Below, in pieces: positions 59,227 to 64,000 of a stretch of DNA of 64,000 bases. The position numbers and the translations under genes are program-made. The stretch is taken from NCBI RefSeq assembly GCF_032062135.1, contig NC_092858.1, forward strand, positions 163,763,664-163,827,663, given 5' to 3'. Numbering within the stretch: position 1 is the stretch's first letter; each line of letters opens with the position of its first letter. The notes under the pieces were generated by a model. That model was not told the origin of the DNA. It searched no databases and saw only the letters and a program-made list of their open reading frames with translations. The stretch comes from Pyxicephalus adspersus. Taxonomy: Eukaryota; Chordata; Amphibia; Anura; Pyxicephalidae.

Positions 59227-60087
59227 CACATCACCGCAAATGATGCCAGGGTAAGCCAGGTATCATGGCATCCCCAGGGCTGCTGGGACTGAATGAACTC
59301 CTGCACACCAGAAGAGAACTGAGTGAGGATGGCGGTCCCCATTACAGAACAGGACAGGTGTGTGCATTTATAAAATATTGTGATCAGGTAGGTAAGGCTA
59401 TAAGGGCATGACCGGCATTGGTCACAGTTTTTAATGATCGGGTTTAGTTCACTTTGTGGTGATCAGTTGCCATATTTTTTTTCACCACTTTATAAAGTTT
59501 GATTTCCTTTTTCACAACCATAAATTTAAAGGGAAGAAAAATTTTGTAAAGTGGCAATCAGTGCTTTGATAACCACACATTACTAAAGTGGCAATCAAAA
59601 CCTTCATTCACTTAAATGAACGGATGGTATATGTGGCCCATACTGTGTATGGTAAAAGTGACGATCATGCGATTTGAAACAAACACCACTAATCCTCGCT
59701 AAGGCCTATGGCATTTAACGATAGTGGTGAACGCTATTTATTAATCTGTAAGTGGTGATCATGTGGATCACGATTTTATAAATGCTTCAGTCGTAGTAAA
59801 ACTGCAAAGAAATATTACTGATCCCCATCTCATTCATGAACTAGCAATCATTTATAAAGGTAATTATCATATCAGCTGAACTCTACTTTAGTTAATGGGC
59901 CGAACATAATGGTGCAGTTGTTTCTGCAGAAATAATGACACTTTTCTGGCGATCGGCCCAATTGTGAATTTTATAAAACGGGCACCTTAACCTTGCTATG
60001 TGCTGACTTCTTTTCCAAATAGGTTGGGAAGAAATGACATTCAAAAACAATGTATTTGCTCTAGAGTTACACGATAAAATAAGATTG
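59227..60087. other. Repeat remnant and unique stretch
   Basis: 59285-59310 shares GGGACTGAA(T/A)GAACTCCT with 30480-30510, so at least the first part is a dispersed repeat. The remainder has AAGTG(A/G)CGATCA-type internal similarities but no clear element. Confidence 0.35.
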
Positions 60088-60710
60088 TATTTATGTATTA
60101 CCATTATATTATACAGTGCTGTACATTAAATAGAGGTTGCAAATGACAGAGATACAGACAGTGACACAGGGGGAGGTGAGGACCCTGCCCCAAAGAGCTT
60201 ACAATCTAGTAGGTGGGGGAAGTAGTGAGGGTTTAGGTGACAGAAGAAGACGGGTAGGTGAGTTCGAAAATGAGCAGAAAGTAGGAGCAAGCCGAATAGG
60301 ATGAGGAAGACCATTCCAGAGAGTCGGGGCAGCCCTAGAAAAGTCTTGGAGCCGTGCGTGTGATGAGGTTATGAGTGAGGAAGTCATTAGTAGGTCATTG
60401 GAGGAGCGAAAAGAGCGGCTAGGGGAGTATTTTATTATCAGATCAGAAAGGAAAGTGGGATAGGAACTGTTGAGGGATTTGAAGGCAAAGCGCAGGAGCT
60501 TCAATTTGATTCTAAAGTGAAATGGAAGCCAATGGAGAGAACTGCAAAGAGATGCAGCAGAAGAAGAGTGGTGGGTAGGATGGATGAGCCTGGCTGCAGC
60601 AGATTGTAGAGAAGAGAGTCGGGTTAGTGGAATACCTGAGAGGAGGAGGTTACAGTAGTTTCTGGGGACAGGTAGGAGCGTGATTTGGTAATGCTGCACA
60701 AAGGAAAGTG
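60088..60710 (-). mobile_element. L2-type LINE, 5'-truncated 3' end
   Basis: The minus strand holds the C-terminal coding end (60699 to 60199) followed by a 3' UTR (TTGTAAGCTCTTTGGGGCAG, GTCATTTGCAACCTC, AATGTACAGCAC) and an AT-rich tail at about 60088. 5' truncation at about 60710 is usual for target-primed retroposition. The tail here is mutated (TAATGGTAATACATAAAT). Confidence 0.85.
60199..60699 (-). pseudogene. L2 reverse transcriptase, C-terminal remnant
   Basis: An uninterrupted 166-codon frame carries the signature of the region after the catalytic part of L2/CR1-group LINE reverse transcriptases. In order: YCNLLLSGIP (residues about 15-24), LQSAAARLI, LHWLPFHFRIKLKLL (about 56-70), YPTFLSDLI, SPSRSFRSS and LWNGLP. 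The family protein supports RNA-primed insertion of LINEs (and tail-sharing SINEs). Here the endonuclease and catalytic RT motifs are absent because of 5' truncation, so it cannot work. The intact frame suggests modest age. The first methionine is not a true start. Confidence 0.85.
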
Positions 60711-62430
60711 AATTATATTAAATCTATTTTTTATATATACATAGATTATAATTTTGCTATAATGCATTAAGGAAAAGTGGACAAAGGCTTTCATTTCTTA
60801 ATCACTTATTTAAAACCTAATTAAGCTTCAAATAGTGTCTGGTAAAGCATCAGGACAAATTTCAATAATAGATCATAGTAAAAAACAGGCAGGAGATCCA
60901 GTTCTTCCCCACAAACAACAATCAGCTTCAACGAGCTACTTTCTTTGCTTTTGTAGTCCACCAAAATGTCTTCATTTAGGGAGAGAACCAAAACAATTCC
61001 CAAAGCCTCCATCCTAAGAGGATTATCACATGTTAAAGCCCAGCAAGAGACACTCGGCCTCTGACCCGCTTATCATCATATGATGCTTCAATGTTCAATC
61101 ACGATTCAAGGCCGCCCTTTGATGAGGGGGAAATCCTTAATTACATTCACATGAAAGAAAGAAAGTGTCTAAGCGGTCAGGAACCCTGATACCGTAGGAA
61201 ATGGAACACATCTGTGCACATGAAAGCAAAAATCGTTGTCTGTAGACACCAACCTTGGCATGCCGACATTTATTTCACTGGATGGGGTTGGCTTGTCACT
61301 GGACACCCCCACCTAGGTGCTAGTTTTTTTGTTTTTAAATTTTTCCCTTTATTTGATTTACAGGTTTAAGACAAATACATTTTATATATGCATGAAATAA
61401 AATTATACAAATGTTTACAGTTCAAATTAGGTTGACCTCCACTGGAAAGACGCAAACATTTTTGTTTGACTTATGTTTGGGAACAAGGCATGTATTTTTT
61501 TTGTTTTGAAAAACGAATTTAATTTTGAATAAAATCTGGAAATGTTAGGACCCCTCCCTTACATTTACTGATCCTCTGGAGATTTGTTAGAGAGATTTCT
61601 CTCCACTTCAGTGACAAAAAGTCTACATGTGTACATAGCCTTGGATACATCCCGGGGTGCAATGGAATGAATATTGACATGAAGGGGGCAAAACTGGGTC
61701 ACCAGGTGGTAAAAGACAATTCTAAATAAGGAAAACAAATGCAGCCACCACATCTATGGACTTGCTATATATTTCATTTTACTTTTTTGGTGTCCATACT
61801 TGATATTTACTTTCCTATCTTGTTTACTGAATACGGATAACAAAGACCATTTGACAGTCTTTTTTTTCGTACAATGAGCCGATAAAACAGAATCGTCTGT
61901 ATCCCATGCAATTATGACATGGTCTACAATAATTATTTACACCATTTTCCTGTCTCTCACACAAATAAATTATCCATCACGGGGATGTCAGCACAATGGC
62001 TAGAAATAAATACATAAGAATCAGAAACATAATAGATTGAAGGGAGGAATAAATCCCTTGTCTCTGCGGAATTCAGCTTTTTAATTGCCTGTTATTTGCA
62101 GTAGTTTACCATGAGAGCTGTCAACACACAAGAAGCTTACCAGATATAAAAAAATAAATAACTGACACAGATATAAATTCCTCTACGAGAACACAATTCT
62201 ACAGGATAAAATTACCCTAAATTACAAACTATCCAGAGCCCAAGGGAACATTAGCTACAAATAGAGGAAACCAGTTTTCATCATTAGTATATTGTGTATT
62301 ATAAAATAGTATATTGAGTATTAAATGCTATACAATGTACTGTGCATGAGTATTTAACATTAGAAAATGTAGGGCCTTGTATAATAGAAATCAGTATTTA
62401 CCATTACAGCCGGTATGCTAAGCATTAGTA
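60711..62430. other. Unique stretch, candidate conserved element
   Basis: No repeat recognised in most of it. 61030-61150 (CGGCCTCTGACCCGCTTATC, GGCCGCCCTTTGATGAGGGG, CCTTAATTACATTCACATGA) is balanced and non-repetitive and could be a conserved non-coding element. A possible M1 end fragment (CATGTGTACATAGCC) lies near 61628. Confidence 0.3.
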
Positions 62431-62530
62431 CAGTGTTTCTCAATCTTATTAGGATAGGGGAACCCTCGAAATAACTTTCAAGTATTCAAGGAAACCCCCG
62501 ATATATTTAATATAAACAGTAGTGTTGGTT
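62431..62530 (+). mobile_element. hAT-like left-end fragment
   Basis: CAGTGTTTCTCAATC followed by AGGGGAACCCTCG resembles hAT-type MITE starts (compare 35225). No right end was found. Confidence 0.35.
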
Positions 62531-62690
62531 TTCAAATTCAGGTTGTCTTTATATTCTACCCGAATATGGCTGTTCGAATTCGGATAGACCCGACCCGAAA
62601 AATTTGTGTGAAAAAAAAAAAAGTAATGTTAAAGTAATTTATTGAATGTGTGTGATTTGTGTAACTAACTTTTATTTTTTTACAGGTTAT

Positions 62691-62951
62691 CCCACAATGA
62701 CAGGATGATTCTCACGGCTGCACAGCTGTGGGAATCCTCCTGTCAGTGTGGGATCCCCGGGCACTAGAGGTTAAATGGGGACAAGTTTCCCAATTCATCA
62801 CCTCTGGTGCTCTGTGATTGACTGAGGAAAGGTAAACCCTGATGACAGCTCAAGCCTCATTAGGATTTTCCTTTCCCCAGCCAATCACAGAGCACTAGAG
62901 GTGAATGAATCAGGGGACTTGCCCCATTTAGCCTCTAGTGCCCCAGGGATC
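62691..62951. mobile_element. Double hairpin fold-back, long arms
   Basis: Hairpin 1: 62691-62720 with 62723-62752 (26 of 30 pairs). Hairpin 2: 62752-62842 with 62862-62951, about 90-nt arms, roughly 85-90% complementary (GCACTAGAGG, CTCTGTGATTG and complements). The sequence before it (GATAGACCCGACCCGAAAAA) recalls the element at 52165. Likely a fold-back DNA transposon core. Confidence 0.75.
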
Positions 62952-64000
62952 TTCTCAATGAATGCGGCCTCGGTTTAAAAACCAAGAATACTGCATCCAA
63001 TCGCTTCCTTCATTTAAAAAACATTTGCTGTTCTATATCTGCAAAGCAATGCCCCTACTCTTGTCCTGACCCATCCATGCATTACTAACTACCCAGCAAG
63101 TACAAGTTTCATACACAAAAGAATAACTTTGTGGCCGCGGTGAAAAGCATTTATTTCACTTGTATTCCAGGTATGTATTTTCCAGTGTATAAGCAGCTAC
63201 AGTACAGGAATATTGAGTTCAAATCAGCAGAACAAACGTACCCCCCAAAGTGTTGGCTGGCAGGATTTGGTAAGCGTTTGAAGGGTAATACATGTAGATC
63301 TGCCCACTTACCGCTTTCATACCTATTCAACTTTGACAATTAAGCGGCAGGAGATGACCCAGTTATTCCCCTTGTTCCTGGAATAAATTTGTAAGTCAGC
63401 AAGTATAAATATACGAGAAGAATAAATCTACAACAAAAAATGTCTTGTATTGTATGAAGCAAAAGGCTAGTGTGTAACTGCCAGATGGAGGTTAGAGGGG
63501 ACGGTTCCATGGAATAAATTTAATCGCAGCAGGCGCACTAACTTCTCTGCCTAATAGTCAATTTATTTATAAACACGTCATTGTACACATCACTTCTACA
63601 GTGCAAAATGCTCTGCATGCATCACAGAAAACATAGAATCAGATATTATCAGACATTGCAGAAAAGGGAAGTTGATGAATAACTTTTTTTGCTATACATC
63701 ATCATGTCAAAGTCTTTTGTCTTTATTGAAACACAACAATGGCTGAAGATACATTGAAAGAAGGACTTTGTGTGGCTAGGTCATACAGGCAAAGTTGTAC
63801 CAGTGGTTTGTAGAAGCTACAGAATTCCTCCCCTTAGTGATTTTCTGGGGGGAATGGATAAATTACAGTGCATGAGAAGTGCTGCAGGGATTCCAGCTAT
63901 ATGTAGTTCAGGAATAGAGTAGGTCTTTGAGTGTGTGCAAAACAGAGAGAGGGAGAGCACAATTGCAAAACAGCCCCAGATGGATGAAGAAAAAAAAGAA
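62952..64000. other. Unique-looking stretch to window end
   Basis: Nothing recognised. Two overlapping 60-70-codon frames on opposite strands at 63131-63343 look like chance. Confidence 0.45.

Noticed and set aside
1..64000. A complete new gene system or operon
   Set aside because: No run of adjacent coding genes exists; the window is repeat-rich vertebrate non-coding DNA, so no such system can be claimed.

Overview
The window looks like non-coding nuclear DNA from a vertebrate, most likely an anuran amphibian and possibly a ranoid frog. The evidence is the repeat content: about fourteen copies or fragments of one tRNA-derived SINE ending in a (TAA)n tail, 3' ends of an L2-type LINE with a matching tail, and many short inverted-repeat DNA transposons (MITEs). 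The DNA is AT-rich with long A/T homopolymers and (TA)n tracts, and has no operon-like or bacterial coding. The species assignment is inference; no gene fixes the locus.

Layout. 1-2491: mostly unique sequence. 2492-4577: a 1,043-bp segment present twice head to tail, with one mismatch seen. 5430-5910: assembly gap of 481 N. 6-20 kb: unique sequence with scattered SINEs, an old MITE family, a fold-back element that has swallowed a SINE (10381-11031), a nested tandem repeat with a 36-bp minisatellite (15928-16478), and the only exon-like segments (11.9-13.7 kb). 20-26 kb: dense DNA transposon copies (a TA-target MITE family, a large inverted repeat, a tandem pair of short elements, a Tigger-like element). 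26-41 kb: mainly unique sequence with a CTCF-like inverted repeat, a 97-bp-arm fold-back, an L2 tail, a hAT-type element with an 8-bp target duplication, and stretches resembling conserved non-coding elements. 41-56 kb: SINEs, a second hAT-type element, long (TA)n arrays, a MITE split by an unclassified 0.9-kb insertion, interleaved direct repeats (49.8-51.4 kb) and a palindrome-rich element (52.2-52.7 kb). 56-64 kb: a retroelement-type motif, a triple-hairpin element, the best protein-coding remnant (the C-terminal end of an L2 reverse transcriptase, 60199-60699, minus strand), and a fold-back with about 90-nt arms.

No complete host gene, conventional RNA gene, CRISPR array or prokaryotic system could be supported. 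The window reads as intergenic or large-intron sequence. Its most informative content is the ecology of its mobile elements: a LINE, a SINE that shares its tail, and several families of non-autonomous DNA transposons, some nested in each other.
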